Assembly: GCF_028416575.1 (NCBI RefSeq)
Contig: NZ_JAMQKB010000014.1
Span: 1-64,000 of the forward strand
Source of the DNA: Terrihalobacillus insolitus
GTDB lineage: Bacteria > Bacillota > Bacilli > Bacillales > Amphibacillaceae
Direction of reading: 5' to 3'
DNA length: 64,000 nt
Shown: piece by piece, positions 14,667 to 24,070 of the stretch
Layout: every line of letters starts with the position of its first letter
How positions within the stretch are numbered: the stretch's first letter is position 1
Notes under the pieces: generated by a model
The model's input: the letters and a program-made list of their open reading frames with translations, nothing else
Databases searched by the model: none
What the model was told of the DNA's origin: nothing
Translations under genes and position numbers: made by a program

Positions 14667-16016
14667 GCCTCTGTTTATCCTATCAATATAATGGGAAACG
14701 GCTACTGTAGCTAGTTTTTCCTCACTGGCTTCCACTAGTTGGAGGCCTTGCTTTTCCCATTTTATCTTTTCCCGCTTTTTAACAAGCATTTGCTGTTGTG
14801 CAACACTTTTTTCCATTGCTTTTTGTACGGTATCTGGTTCTTGTTTTGTTGTTGCTAGGAGGGTTTCGTCCTCTACTCCGATCATCAGAAATAAATGCTT
14901 TTGCCTTAATCGTTTTAAGTATAACAGCGTGCTCTCTTCGTATAAAAAAGTACGTACATCACTAAAAAGCAGCAAAAGACTTCTCTTTTTTTGTACCGTT
15001 TGCAGATAGTCTAGTACTGCCGCATAATTAGATTCATTTGCCTCCACTTCTAGATTGTAAATGGCTCGCACGATCGTCTGAAAATGAGACATCCCTTTAG
15101 CTGGTGGCACATATGCCTTTATATCTTTGGAAAAGGCTAAAACGGCTACATAATCCCCTTTTTGTAAGGCAGCTGTCATAACCGTTAAAGCTGCTTCTAA
15201 TGCCTTTTCTAATCGGTTCCCATTTGACAGCTCCGCGCCCATTAACCTGCCACAATCGATAAGGATCGTTATATATTTCCCGTGCTCTGGCTCATATTCA
15301 TTTGTCATGACTTCTTGAAGCTTCGCCGTTTGGAGCCAGTTAATTTTGCGAGGATCATCTCCAACAACATAGCTTCTTATCTTGGCAAATTCTCCTACAC
15401 CACTTTGCTGTTTCTTAATTTTCAAACCCTCATATAATAAGAATTGCTGTGCGTTTTCTAGGTATTGCTTCGTCTCTGTTAGATCGGGGATTACCTTTAC
15501 CGAATCCTCTAAGGAAGCCGTTGTTTGTTTTTCCCATAACCCTAATCTACTTGTGTAACGAAAGTATAGTTTGTTTATATGGTATTTTCCTCTGACAGGT
15601 GCAAATGTTTCATATGCAATATGCGTTTTCGTCCCTGTTAATGCAACTCCCCCTAATGGAAACGGTTGATCAAAGGATTGAGGAATTCCATCAACAAGCC
15701 GATAGGTGAACGCATATTTGGAATTGTTCTGTATTTCAACCTGTACCGTATAGGTGATGTTTCGTTCCATTTCCTCTGGAAGCGAACGCGTAATGATCAG
15801 TTCTGTTTGCCTTGGTGATAACGTTACATCCAACAAACTTAGAAGCAAAACAAAAATGTTCGTTGCAAACACAACGATCCAGGAGATTTCCCACAAAGTG
15901 GCAAACAGAAGTCCAAAAGTGAGGATTAGAAAAACGACTAGTAATCTTCTTGTCGGCAATATACCTCTATCTTGGAATAGGAATCGACCCCACAAGTTCT
16001 TCAACGATTTGGTCAA
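14658..16016 (-). CDS. DUF58 domain protein (von Willebrand A-like)
   Basis: 452 residues from a TTG at 16016 preceded by GGAGGGAGCGACCA; the start overlaps the MoxR gene by 50 bases. Two membrane segments at ~20-65 (LLVVFLILTFGLLFATLW and the next) anchor it. An Ig-like region follows, then the DUF58 core KIRSYVVGDDPRKINWLQTAKL, then a vWA-like region (ITILIDCGRLMG). By family knowledge such proteins are partners of MoxR ATPases in complex assembly or cell-envelope processes. It is the second gene of the module that continues upstream with DUF4350 and DUF4129. Confidence 0.85.
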   Translation of the reverse strand: MTKSLKNLWGRFLFQDRGILPTRRLLVVFLILTFGLLFATLWEISWIVVFATNIFVLLLSLLDVTLSPRQTELIITRSLPEEMERNITYTVQVEIQNNSKYAFTYRLVDGIPQSFDQPFPLGGVALTGTKTHIAYETFAPVRGKYHINKLYFRYTSRLGLWEKQTTASLEDSVKVIPDLTETKQYLENAQQFLLYEGLKIKKQQSGVGEFAKIRSYVVGDDPRKINWLQTAKLQEVMTNEYEPEHGKYITILIDCGRLMGAELSNGNRLEKALEAALTVMTAALQKGDYVAVLAFSKDIKAYVPPAKGMSHFQTIVRAIYNLEVEANESNYAAVLDYLQTVQKKRSLLLLFSDVRTFLYEESTLLYLKRLRQKHLFLMIGVEDETLLATTKQEPDTVQKAMEKSVAQQQMLVKKREKIKWEKQGLQLVEASEEKLATVAVSHYIDRINRGLL

Positions 16017-16896
16017 TGGTCGCTCCCTCCAATTCCAAATGTGGTGATAGCTGAATCCGATGTCTCAAAGCAGGTTTGGCTACCATTTTTATATCATCTG
16101 GCGTAACATAATGACGATCAGACAAATATGCCCAAGCCTGCGCTGCCTTACCAATGGAAATACCAGCCCTCGTACTTGCCCCAAAGCGAATCGATTCGGA
16201 ATCCCTCGTTTTTCGAACAATTTGCATCATATAATGTAGGACACTTTCACTCACGGTTACACGTTCAATCTCTTTTTTAATTTGCAAAAATGTGTCGATA
16301 TCAAGTGTCGCACCTACATTAGTAGCGTCATAACTCCCTTCGATTACTTGTTTTAATACGTGTTGTTCTTCCTCAAACGAAGGAAAATCAATTTGGAGCT
16401 TAAACAAGAAACGATCCTGTTGTGCCTCTGGGAGTGGATAGGTTCCTTCAAACTCAATTGGATTTTGGGTTGCTACCACAAAAAACACCTCAGGCAACGG
16501 ATAGGTTTCCCCGTGAATGGTTACTTGTTTCTCTTCCATTGCTTCTAACAGTGCTGCTTGTGTTTTAGCTGGTGTTCTGTTGACTTCATCTGCTAGTAAA
16601 ATATTTGTAAATATTGGCCCCTTTAATGTTGTGAATGCACTCTCCTTCATGTTATAGATCTTGCTTCCTGTTATATCACTTGGAAGTAAGTCTGGGGTAA
16701 ATTGAACACGCTTGAACGTTCCGCCTAGAAGACGAGCAAGTGTGCGAACCATTTGTGTTTTCCCAGTGCCTGGGACACCCTCTAGAAGCACGTGTCCTCC
16801 TGCCAAAATAGCGGATAAAAGGAGTTTAATGTTTAACCGCTGCCCTAAAATACGCTGTTCATACTTTTCTAATAAGGATGCTAATTCCGTTTTCAC
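15967..16896 (-). CDS. MoxR-family AAA+ ATPase
   Basis: About 309 residues from GTG 16896 (AGAGGTGG upstream); that GTG overlaps the DUF4350 stop codon as GTGA. Walker A GVPGTGKT, Walker B LLADEVNRTPAKTQ, the sensor region VVATQNPIEFEGTYPLPEAQQDRF and the arginine-rich lid (RAGISIGKAAQAWA) are all present, which is the MoxR signature. MoxR ATPases act as chaperone-like remodelers, typically with vWA or DUF58 partners; the DUF58 gene follows immediately. No substrate can be assigned. Confidence 0.9.
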   Translation of the reverse strand: MKTELASLLEKYEQRILGQRLNIKLLLSAILAGGHVLLEGVPGTGKTQMVRTLARLLGGTFKRVQFTPDLLPSDITGSKIYNMKESAFTTLKGPIFTNILLADEVNRTPAKTQAALLEAMEEKQVTIHGETYPLPEVFFVVATQNPIEFEGTYPLPEAQQDRFLFKLQIDFPSFEEEQHVLKQVIEGSYDATNVGATLDIDTFLQIKKEIERVTVSESVLHYMMQIVRKTRDSESIRFGASTRAGISIGKAAQAWAYLSDRHYVTPDDIKMVAKPALRHRIQLSPHLELEGATIDQIVEELVGSIPIPR

Positions 16897-18050
16897 CCTT
16901 TTTCCACCTCTTTCCTTAAACGGTCTATGTTTTTTGACCATAGTAAGTATTCCTGTTTACTTACTTTTTCTTTTTGTAATACTGCTGTTAAGTCAGATAA
17001 AAACGAACGAATTTCGTCTGTTGATCGTTGCTTCCATTTTCGCTCCAGTGGAACGGCAACATCCTCCCAGTTTTTGCTATAGGGAATCCCCCACATTTCT
17101 TGTAGTACTATCTTTAGATAATCCGCTTGGATGTGTAACGATTCTTTGTGTCGGTGTCCTCTAAGGTACCAAGACGACAATGCCTTTATTCCTTCATCAC
17201 TATATCGTACGGTCTCTTCTCTTGGTATGAAAATTGGACCAAATCTCTTCCCTTGGTACCACAAGCCCATAATAGTAAAGATGATAGCTTGAAGGATAAA
17301 TACTAAAAGGCCTTTTGGATATAATGTTGTGATTTTGGAACCATTACCTTGGCCATGAATATACTCATCAAATAAAATAACGTTCGTGTTTTGTGCACCT
17401 TTTTGAAGTAGTGACAGGATCAATTCAATATGATCATTTTCTAAAATACTGTTATTTGTCATCCAATTGGGGGTGTTTGCCACGATCAAACTTCCGCTTC
17501 CATATTGCCGTTGAAACGCAACTGCCCCAGCTTTGTCAGATAGCAAGACCTTATCTTCATTCGATACTTCTAATCGAATGATTGAGCTAATAGTAGCTTG
17601 GTATGTATTATTGCTTTCGTTATAGATCTTTTGTTCAAAATCAAGTGGCTGCTCGATTGGAACGGTGTTGACATCGAACATCCCTTTAGGATTATCCATC
17701 ATTAAGAGGATCGTGTTCCCTGCCTGCATAAAATCCATGTAAGCTTCCATTTCATTTTTTTCTGGTATAAAAGAAGGCTCTACCATGATCATCAATTGGT
17801 TCCCTGCATCTTTCTGTAAGTACTCAGGGTTGTTCGACCATGCTGTTACAGAAAAATTTTGTTGATTATTTAAATAAGAATAGATAGCCTTTACTCCAGT
17901 AGGGGAAGGGGATTCCGAAACATAACTAGGATATTCCTTTGGTCCCTGGACATTTAAACTATAACTAACGACAATGAATAGTAAAAGAATAACCGTTAGC
18001 CAGAGCCACGTTCGTCTGTTCGCTACAGTTTTTTGCAATTTGGCATCCAC
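16893..18050 (-). CDS. DUF4350 domain membrane protein
   Basis: 385 residues. A membrane segment at 14-30 (TWLWLTVILLLFIVVSY) precedes an extracytoplasmic DUF4350 domain with PSPTGVKAIYSYL and VANTPNWMTNNSILEND, a glutamine amidotransferase-like fold of unknown activity. A second membrane segment (LLVFILQAIIFTIMGLW) at ~250-270 is followed by a cytoplasmic tail. The GTG start has its ribosome binding site unusually close, so the exact start is uncertain. It is translationally coupled to MoxR downstream. Confidence 0.8.
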   Translation of the reverse strand: MDAKLQKTVANRRTWLWLTVILLLFIVVSYSLNVQGPKEYPSYVSESPSPTGVKAIYSYLNNQQNFSVTAWSNNPEYLQKDAGNQLMIMVEPSFIPEKNEMEAYMDFMQAGNTILLMMDNPKGMFDVNTVPIEQPLDFEQKIYNESNNTYQATISSIIRLEVSNEDKVLLSDKAGAVAFQRQYGSGSLIVANTPNWMTNNSILENDHIELILSLLQKGAQNTNVILFDEYIHGQGNGSKITTLYPKGLLVFILQAIIFTIMGLWYQGKRFGPIFIPREETVRYSDEGIKALSSWYLRGHRHKESLHIQADYLKIVLQEMWGIPYSKNWEDVAVPLERKWKQRSTDEIRSFLSDLTAVLQKEKVSKQEYLLWSKNIDRLRKEVEKG

Positions 18051-18082
18051 TCTCCTTTCCCCTCCAGCAAGTGCACCTTTTT

Positions 18083-18715
18083 CTATCCTGCTCGTGTTTC
18101 ATCTTTTAACCATTTTTCTATTTTGCTTTTGTATTGATCATATTCCTCATGATTCAGATCACGTTCACCATAGGTCACTTCTTCAAATAATAGGGCAAGG
18201 TCATAGAACGCACTAGCACGATGTTGGTTCACCTTTAGCAGTTCATCATAGTACTCCCAATTTGTTTTCCATACTTTTGCTTCTAACCAGCCTTTATCAT
18301 GAAAATAAAGAAGCAACGCCAAAAACAGGTGGCGGGTTGACAGGGCATAAATCCCTAATTCCTCCTGTTTCGTTGCCTCTTCAAGATGCTGTTTATACGA
18401 CCAATTCATTTCGTTTATCGATTGAATCGGTTGGTGATTCCGAAATGTGCGAGCGCGTTGCCTGTTCCTGAATAGAAGAACTAAAACGATAAGCAACACT
18501 ATGACGACAGCAACAACAATCCCAACCATGATGGCACCCGCTGTATTGCCTGAAGCCTCAATTGACGGGAACCATTTTGCTAATAAATCGGCCAGCCATT
18601 CCTTGACATTCTCCCACCAGATCTCGATCATGCTTTTGTCGTTGTAATATTTTTGATATTCTTGTCCGTCTAAAATGGCTTGTAGCTCATCTCTTGCTTT
18701 GTTCTCCTGTAACAT
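18083..18715 (-). CDS. DUF4129 domain protein
   Basis: About 210 residues from ATG 18715 (AGGTGA five bases upstream). One central membrane segment (AGAIMVGIVVAVVIVLLIVLVLLF) separates an extracytoplasmic N-terminus from a cytoplasmic helical DUF4129 domain (LSTRHLFLALLLYFHDKGWL, FYDLALLFEEVTYGE). The same domain type ends the transglutaminase protein at 60571-62769, linking the two modules of this window. It lies between the upstream membrane gene and DUF4350, all co-directional with short gaps. Confidence 0.8.
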   Translation of the reverse strand: MLQENKARDELQAILDGQEYQKYYNDKSMIEIWWENVKEWLADLLAKWFPSIEASGNTAGAIMVGIVVAVVIVLLIVLVLLFRNRQRARTFRNHQPIQSINEMNWSYKQHLEEATKQEELGIYALSTRHLFLALLLYFHDKGWLEAKVWKTNWEYYDELLKVNQHRASAFYDLALLFEEVTYGERDLNHEEYDQYKSKIEKWLKDETRAG

Positions 18716-18745
18716 AAAATCACCTAGCTTTCCCAAGGAAATAGG

Positions 18746-19648
18746 TTATTTGTCGTTGTAGTCTTCAATCATTTCTTTTAAATCATCTGCATCATGTCTC
18801 GTCTTTAGATCGAGAAACATAACCGCATAACCTACCGTGAAAATCATGGTTGTAAACAGGGACACAATATTCACGATAATGGTCATGAATACACTATTAC
18901 CCAGAAGCATTCCAGCTGAAAGCTCCATTGCAGCACTAATGGCAAATATAATCAAAGAGAATACAATGTAAAGTGCTAGTAATACCCATGTTCGGTTACG
19001 AGTTAACCTCCAGCTTCTTGAAAGGCCAGGTGCATCCTCCTCTAATACAACAGCACCAAAGTAAAAACTCCATCTCGTTAATAAATATCCAATCACAACT
19101 GCAAAGCCTAAGAAAAGTACAATTCCCAAGACAATTCCAATGACCGGATTCATGATGGCTCCAATTACCCCTGCCAAACTAATGACAATCACTGGGACGA
19201 TGATTAACCCAAAGGCAATCAAACCAAACAAAATAGTACTACCAAGAATCGGCCAAAAACGCGAAAAAGCCTTTTTGATTACGGAACCGACTGTGTAGCT
19301 TTCTGCTTTTTTTATATGGTTGATGACAATCAGAATGGCAGCCTCTGCAACTGGATATAAGATAATACTAGCCAATACCATTACTATATCTCCGCCAAGA
19401 CTAGATGTTGTTGCCGTAGAGGTTTCTTCTAATCCTGTCATCATTTGCTCATACCATAAACCATCATTCCCTACATCTCGGAAAAATTGAACCCCCGATA
19501 GTAGTTGGATGATAGCCTGAAGTATATAAATAGGGCCGATTAAAATAAGCAGGATTGTGAATAGATCAGAAAAGCGCTGTTTACTTAAGGTAAAAGTGTG
19601 ATCCATTATTTCTCCAAATCGCTTCGGCTTGCTAAATTGTACATTCAT
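18746..19648 (-). CDS. Polytopic membrane protein of the MoxR-DUF58 cluster
   Basis: 300 residues, ATG behind AGGAGGACTATGTAA. After a short N-terminus (FSKPKRFGEIMDHTFTLSKQRF) there are about six membrane segments, with the loop LEEDAPGLSRSWRLTRNRTW between the fourth and fifth. This start and loop are typical of a family related to the membrane domain of glycerophosphodiester phosphodiesterases (YciC-like), of unknown function. It is the first gene of the cluster DUF4129-DUF4350-MoxR-DUF58 and may form part of its membrane complex. Confidence 0.75.
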   Translation of the reverse strand: MNVQFSKPKRFGEIMDHTFTLSKQRFSDLFTILLILIGPIYILQAIIQLLSGVQFFRDVGNDGLWYEQMMTGLEETSTATTSSLGGDIVMVLASIILYPVAEAAILIVINHIKKAESYTVGSVIKKAFSRFWPILGSTILFGLIAFGLIIVPVIVISLAGVIGAIMNPVIGIVLGIVLFLGFAVVIGYLLTRWSFYFGAVVLEEDAPGLSRSWRLTRNRTWVLLALYIVFSLIIFAISAAMELSAGMLLGNSVFMTIIVNIVSLFTTMIFTVGYAVMFLDLKTRHDADDLKEMIEDYNDK

Positions 19649-19728
19649 TTACATAGTCCTCCTAACGTATTGATGGTTCGCGCGTTATGCAGTGAGGTGC
19701 AGGACTTCTTTTGTGTTATTTTCAAATA

Positions 19729-19883
19729 GTGCGTGTTCAAAAAGTCGCCGAATTAGAAGCAAGCAGGTCGAGGAGGCGCAGTTTTGAGGAGCACAGTGTA
19801 GACATAACCTACATGAGCACCGGAAAAACAAGCCAACGAAGAGATGCGCAGCTTATCATTTGGTGACTTTTTGAACAACCTCT
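19729..19883 (+). repeat. MITE-like dispersed repeat, short form
   Basis: GTGCGTGTTCAAAAAGTC at the left and GACTTTTTGAACAACCTCT at the right, 155 bp, the same size class as the copy at 13505. It lies upstream of the membrane-protein gene, between it and dagK. Confidence 0.8.
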
Positions 19884-20088
19884 AATAAAAGTCAGTTTCC
19901 ATTTTGAGAATTCTATTTTAGCATTACCGTTTTATTTTAACATTATTTCGATGTACATAATATGGAAAATAAAACTTAATTTCTTGTAGTGAGATACTAC
20001 TATTATATTCTGTAACACCACCAAATCAGCAATTCCCCCACTTTTCGGAAAATTCCGCTCCAATTTCGGAGATTAAACTATTAAAAAT

Positions 20089-20112
20089 GGTATTGGAGTG
20101 TCCTCCAATACC
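20089..20112 (-). terminator. Rho-independent terminator of dagK
   Basis: GGTATTGGAG (20089-20098) and CTCCAATACC (20103-20112) form a perfect 10-bp stem. On the minus strand it is followed by ATTTTTAA. It is placed just downstream of the dagK stop. Confidence 0.8.
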
Positions 20113-20131
20113 TATATCCTTAACCCTACTT

Positions 20132-21043
20132 CTATATTCTATTTTGCTTTTCGACAAATTCGTCTGGCACAAAATAAGTGATGTGCTGATAAAGATTGAC
20201 GAATTCTCCTGGTAGTAGCCCCCCAAATTCGCCATCAATATTGAGTTGTAGCTTTTCATCTGTTTCTACCTTAATCCGATTTGCTTTAACATATAAAATA
20301 TGTCCGTCATCTAAATGGGCTCCTCTTAACGCTAGCGACGCTAAGCGAATAAAATCAGCCAAATTTGTTTTTCTTAAAATAAGCAGGTCAAATAGGCCAT
20401 CATCCATCGCGGCTGCTGGGGCAAGCTTTTCAAAGCCACCAACAGAATTTGTATTAGAAACAAGAAATAACATAATCTCGTCTTCAAATATTTTTCCATC
20501 ATATTCTATTTTAACTTTAGTTGGTCGAAGGGAGGGCAACATTTCAATTCCCTTTAAATAGTATGCAAGTTGACCTAGCATCGTTTTAAGCTTACTAGGA
20601 ACTTCATAGGAAAGCTCTGTTAATTTTCCACCACCAGCTATATTCATAAAATAATGTTCATTCACGCGGCCAATGTCCAATGCTTTTGTTTTACCATCTA
20701 ACACAACACTAACAGCTTTTTGTATATTCCTTGGGATGCAAAGTGCTCTAGCCAAGTCATTCGTAGTGCCAACTGGGATAATGCCAAGCTGTGGCCGGTG
20801 CTCCTGTTCTGCAATTCCTTGAATGACTTCATTTATCGTACCGTCACCGCCAGCTGCGATTATAATATCATATTTCCGTTCTACTGCTGTTCGGGCAGCT
20901 TTTGTGGCATCTCCAGCACCAATTGTTGCATGTGCAGATGTCTCGTATCCCGCTTGTTCAAAACGTTGCAATACATCAGGCAGCTCTCTTTTAAAAGCTT
21001 CCCGTCCAGATGTTGGATTATAAATAATACGGGCACGTTTCAT
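20132..21043 (-). CDS. dagK: Diacylglycerol kinase (lipid kinase)
   Basis: About 303 residues from ATG 21043 with GGGGGA upstream; the longer in-frame start is weaker. The DAG kinase catalytic domain shows the nucleotide-binding GGDGTINEV and GTTNDLARAL motifs, then the second domain with IAGGGKLTELSYEV and MDDGLFDLLILRK. Orthologous to B. subtilis DgkB/DagK, which phosphorylates diacylglycerol released during lipoteichoic acid synthesis back to phosphatidic acid at the membrane. Gene order between gatB and rlmCD agrees with B. subtilis. Single gene with its own terminator. Confidence 0.9.
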   Translation of the reverse strand: MKRARIIYNPTSGREAFKRELPDVLQRFEQAGYETSAHATIGAGDATKAARTAVERKYDIIIAAGGDGTINEVIQGIAEQEHRPQLGIIPVGTTNDLARALCIPRNIQKAVSVVLDGKTKALDIGRVNEHYFMNIAGGGKLTELSYEVPSKLKTMLGQLAYYLKGIEMLPSLRPTKVKIEYDGKIFEDEIMLFLVSNTNSVGGFEKLAPAAAMDDGLFDLLILRKTNLADFIRLASLALRGAHLDDGHILYVKANRIKVETDEKLQLNIDGEFGGLLPGEFVNLYQHITYFVPDEFVEKQNRI

Positions 21044-21140
21044 AGGAATCCCCCTATCCAGTTTGTCCATTATCCATCATAGCCTTTTTTTTGCTAATTG
21101 AAAAGTTCTAACCATTTTTTTGAATCGATAAAAGATTTCT

Positions 21141-22556
21141 ACGCGGACTCAGAGGCCCTTATTTTTAGAAAAAGGCCTCATTTCCATGGTTAAGCGGACT
21201 CACAGGACGCTATTTGCTATAAATGGGTTATTTATGGCTGGCTTTTTGGCAATTAAGGGCCTCTCAGTCCGCGAAACCCACCAATAACACGGTTTTTTGC
21301 CAAATAGCGGCTTCTCAGTCCGCTAAAAATATCTACGCGGACTCAGAAGCCCTTATTTTTAGAAAAAAGCCTCATTTCCATGGTTAAGCGGACTCACAGG
21401 ACGCTATTTGCTATAAATGGGTTATTTATGGCTGGCTTTTTGGCAATTAAGGGCCTCTCAGTCCGCGAAATCCACCAATACCACGGTTTTTTGCCAAATA
21501 GCGGCTTCTCAGTCCGCTAAAAATATCTACGCGGACTCAGAGGCCCTTATTTTCAGAAAAAAGCCTTATTTCCATGGTTAAGCGGACTCACAGGACGCTA
21601 TTTGCTATAAATGGGTTCTTTATGGCTGGCTTTTTGGCAATTAAGGGCCTCTCAGTCCGCGAAACCCACCAATAACACGGTTTTTTGCCAAATAGCGGCT
21701 TCTCAGTCCGCTAAAAATATCTACGCGGACTCAGAGACCCTTATTTTTAGAAAAAAGCCTTATTTCCATGGTTAAGCGGACTCACAGGACGCTATTTGCT
21801 ACAAATGGGCTAGTTTTGGCTGGCTTTTTGGCAATTAAGGGCCTCTCAGTCCGCGAAACCCACCAATAACACGGTTTTTTGCCAAATAGCGGCTTCTCAG
21901 TCCGCTAAAAATTCGATGCGGACTCAGAGGCCCTTATTTTCAGAAAAAAGCCTTATTTCCATGGTTAAGCGGACTCACAGGACGCTATTTGCTACAAATG
22001 GGCTAGTTTTGGCTGGCTTTTTGGCAATTAAGGGCCTCTCAGTCCGCGAAATCCACCATTACCACGGTTTTTTGCCAAATAGCGGCTTCTCAGTCCGCTA
22101 AAAATATCTAAGCGGACTCAGAGACCCTTATTTTTAGAAAAAAGCCTCACTTCCATGGTTAAGCGGACTCACAGGACGCTATTTGCTATAATTGGGCTTG
22201 TTTTGGCTGGCTTTTTGGCAATTAAGGGCCTCTCAGTCCGCGAAACCCGCCAATACCACGGTTTTTTGCCAAATAACGGCTTCTCAGTCCGCTAAAAATA
22301 TCTACGCGGACTCAGAGGCCCTTATTTTCAGAAAAAGGCCTCATTTCCATGGTTAAGCGGACTCACAGGACGCTATTTGCTATAAATGGGTTATTTATGG
22401 CTGGCTTTTTGGCAATTAAGGGCCTCTCAGTCCGCGAAACCCACCAATAACACGGTTTTTTGCCAAATAGCGGCTTCTCAGTCCGCTAAAAATTCGATGC
22501 GGACTCAGAAGCCCTTATTTTTAGAAAAAAGCCTCATTTCCATGGTTAAGCGGGCT
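21141..22556. repeat. Tandem array of ~194-bp repeats, seven full units and a partial eighth
   Basis: Unit starts (A-C/T-GCGGACTC) lie at 21141, 21335, 21529, 21723, 21916, 22110, 22304 and 22497, giving periods of 193-194 bp with a few substitutions per unit. Each unit has four GCGGACT-type blocks arranged A-B-A'-B': GCGGACTCAGAGGCCC pairs with GGGCCTCTCAGTCCGC, and AGCGGACTCACAGGACGC is nearly complementary to GCGGCTTCTCAGTCCGCT. So every unit can form two interleaved hairpins. There is no gene in this stretch; it separates dagK from the gatB terminator. Confidence 0.95.
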
Positions 22557-22570
22557 AATAAGCCATGGGG

Positions 22571-22587
22571 GTTTTGAACACGCACTT
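22571..22587 (-). repeat. Solo end of the MITE-like repeat
   Basis: TTTTGAACACGCACTT, the reverse complement of the GTGCGTGTTCAAAA end seen at 19729, sits directly after the tandem array. No matching second end is seen nearby, so it is a remnant. Confidence 0.55.
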
Positions 22588-22593
22588 ATACTA

Positions 22594-22629
22594 CAAAAAA
22601 AGCCTGCTTCACATTGTGAAACAAGCCCT
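22594..22629 (-). terminator. Rho-independent terminator of gatCAB
   Basis: On the minus strand GGGCTTGTTTCAC, AAT, GTGAAGCAGGC and then TTTTTTT, directly after the gatB stop at 22640. Confidence 0.85.
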
Positions 22630-22639
22630 CCATACACTA

Positions 22640-24070
22640 TTATCGTTTTTCCATTTCCTCTAAAATGATCTTATTAACCATTGGTGGGTTTGCTTGCCCT
22701 TTTGTTTGCTTCATTACTTGTCCAACGAGAAAACCAAGCGCACGATCTTTTCCGTTCTTATAATCGACGATTGACTGTTCGTTTTGATCTAGGATACCTG
22801 TAATAATTTCCTTCAGCTTACCTTCATCTGAAATTTGGACTAGACCTTTTTCTTTAACAATTTTGTCAGGATCTCCACCTTTTTCAACGAGCTCGGAGAA
22901 TACCTTTTTGGCCATTTTTGATGAAATTGTTCCGTCCTCAATTAATTTAACCATCTTTGCTAGCGATTTAGGGGTAAGTGGTAGATCACTCAGCTCTAAT
23001 TGGTTTTTGTTCATGTAAGCTGAAACCTCACCCATTAACCAGTTCGATGCCTGTTTGACATCTGCTCCGTTGTCAATCGTTTCTTCAAAGAAATCGGACA
23101 TTTCCTTTGTGCTCGTTAACACCATTGCATCGTATGCTGGTAGCTCAAGCTCATTTATATAGCGTTCTTTTCGAGCATCGGGAAGTTCAGGAATTTCTGC
23201 TCGAATTCGTTCCTTCCATGTTTCATCTATATATAATGGAACGAGGTCTGGTTCAGGGAAGTACCTGTAATCATCTGAACCTTCTTTTACCCGCATTAAA
23301 ATCGTTTCTTTTGTTTGTTCATCATAACGTCGTGTCTCTTGAAGAATTTCTCCACCCGCTAAAAGGACTTCACGCTGCCGTTTTTCCTCAAACTCCAATC
23401 CTTTTTGGACAAAAGAAAAGGAGTTTAAATTTTTCAATTCTGTTTTAACACCAAATTCCTCTTGGCCAATTGGTCGAATCGATATGTTCGCGTCACAGCG
23501 CAGCGAGCCTTCCTCCATTTTACAGTCCGACACACCAGTATATTGAATAATGTTCTTTAGTTTTTCTAAGTAAGCATATGCCTCTTTGGGAGATCGGATA
23601 TCTGGTTCAGACACAATTTCGACCAAAGGTGTACCTTGGCGATTATAATCCACAAGCGAATAGCCTTCATCACTGTGTGTTAATTTTCCCGCATCCTCTT
23701 CCATGTGCAGCCGGGTTATACCTATTTTCTTTTTAACGCCGTCCACATCAATTTCAATCCAGCCATTCTCTCCTATTGGCTGATCAAACTGTGAAATTTG
23801 ATATGCCTTTGGATTATCTGGGTAAAAATAATTTTTACGGTCAAATTTAGTATTGCTAGCCACTTCACAGTTAAGTGCGATTGAAGCCTTCATAGCAAAA
23901 TTCACAGCTTCCTCGTTCAAAACTGGTAATACTCCAGGATATCCCAAATCAATCGGGTTAACATTTTCATTAGGTTCTGCACCGAAGGCATTCGGGCTTG
24001 GACTGAAAATTTTGGATGCAGTTTTCAACTCTACGTGGACTTCAAGACCGATAATGGTTTCAAAATTCAT
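22640..24070 (-). CDS. gatB: Asp-tRNA(Asn)/Glu-tRNA(Gln) amidotransferase subunit B
   Basis: 476 residues, full length. The N-terminal [12 protein letters not shown] and the PDIRSPKEA and [15 protein letters not shown] blocks are the GatB/E signature; the C-terminal YqeY-like tail ends in [10 protein letters not shown]. GatB binds the mischarged tRNA and phosphorylates the misacylated side chain before amidation with ammonia channelled from GatA. The gatA stop and gatB start overlap (TAATG), so the subunits are translationally coupled. Third gene of the gatCAB operon; a strong terminator follows. Confidence 0.95.
   Translation of the reverse strand: MNFETIIGLEVHVELKTASKIFSPSPNAFGAEPNENVNPIDLGYPGVLPVLNEEAVNFAMKASIALNCEVASNTKFDRKNYFYPDNPKAYQISQFDQPIGENGWIEIDVDGVKKKIGITRLHMEEDAGKLTHSDEGYSLVDYNRQGTPLVEIVSEPDIRSPKEAYAYLEKLKNIIQYTGVSDCKMEEGSLRCDANISIRPIGQEEFGVKTELKNLNSFSFVQKGLEFEEKRQREVLLAGGEILQETRRYDEQTKETILMRVKEGSDDYRYFPEPDLVPLYIDETWKERIRAEIPELPDARKERYINELELPAYDAMVLTSTKEMSDFFEETIDNGADVKQASNWLMGEVSAYMNKNQLELSDLPLTPKSLAKMVKLIEDGTISSKMAKKVFSELVEKGGDPDKIVKEKGLVQISDEGKLKEIITGILDQNEQSIVDYKNGKDRALGFLVGQVMKQTKGQANPPMVNKIILEEMEKR

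Noticed and set aside
20026..20259. 77-codon frame overlapping the dagK 3' end
   Set aside because: It runs in another frame over the lipid-kinase gene and its terminator; no ribosome binding site.
21141..22556. Possible CRISPR array
   Set aside because: The whole 194-bp unit is repeated, with no unique spacers of regular length and no cas genes in the window.
21916..22577. Small frames within the tandem array
   Set aside because: They follow the 194-bp repeat and are not preserved from unit to unit; no ribosome binding sites.
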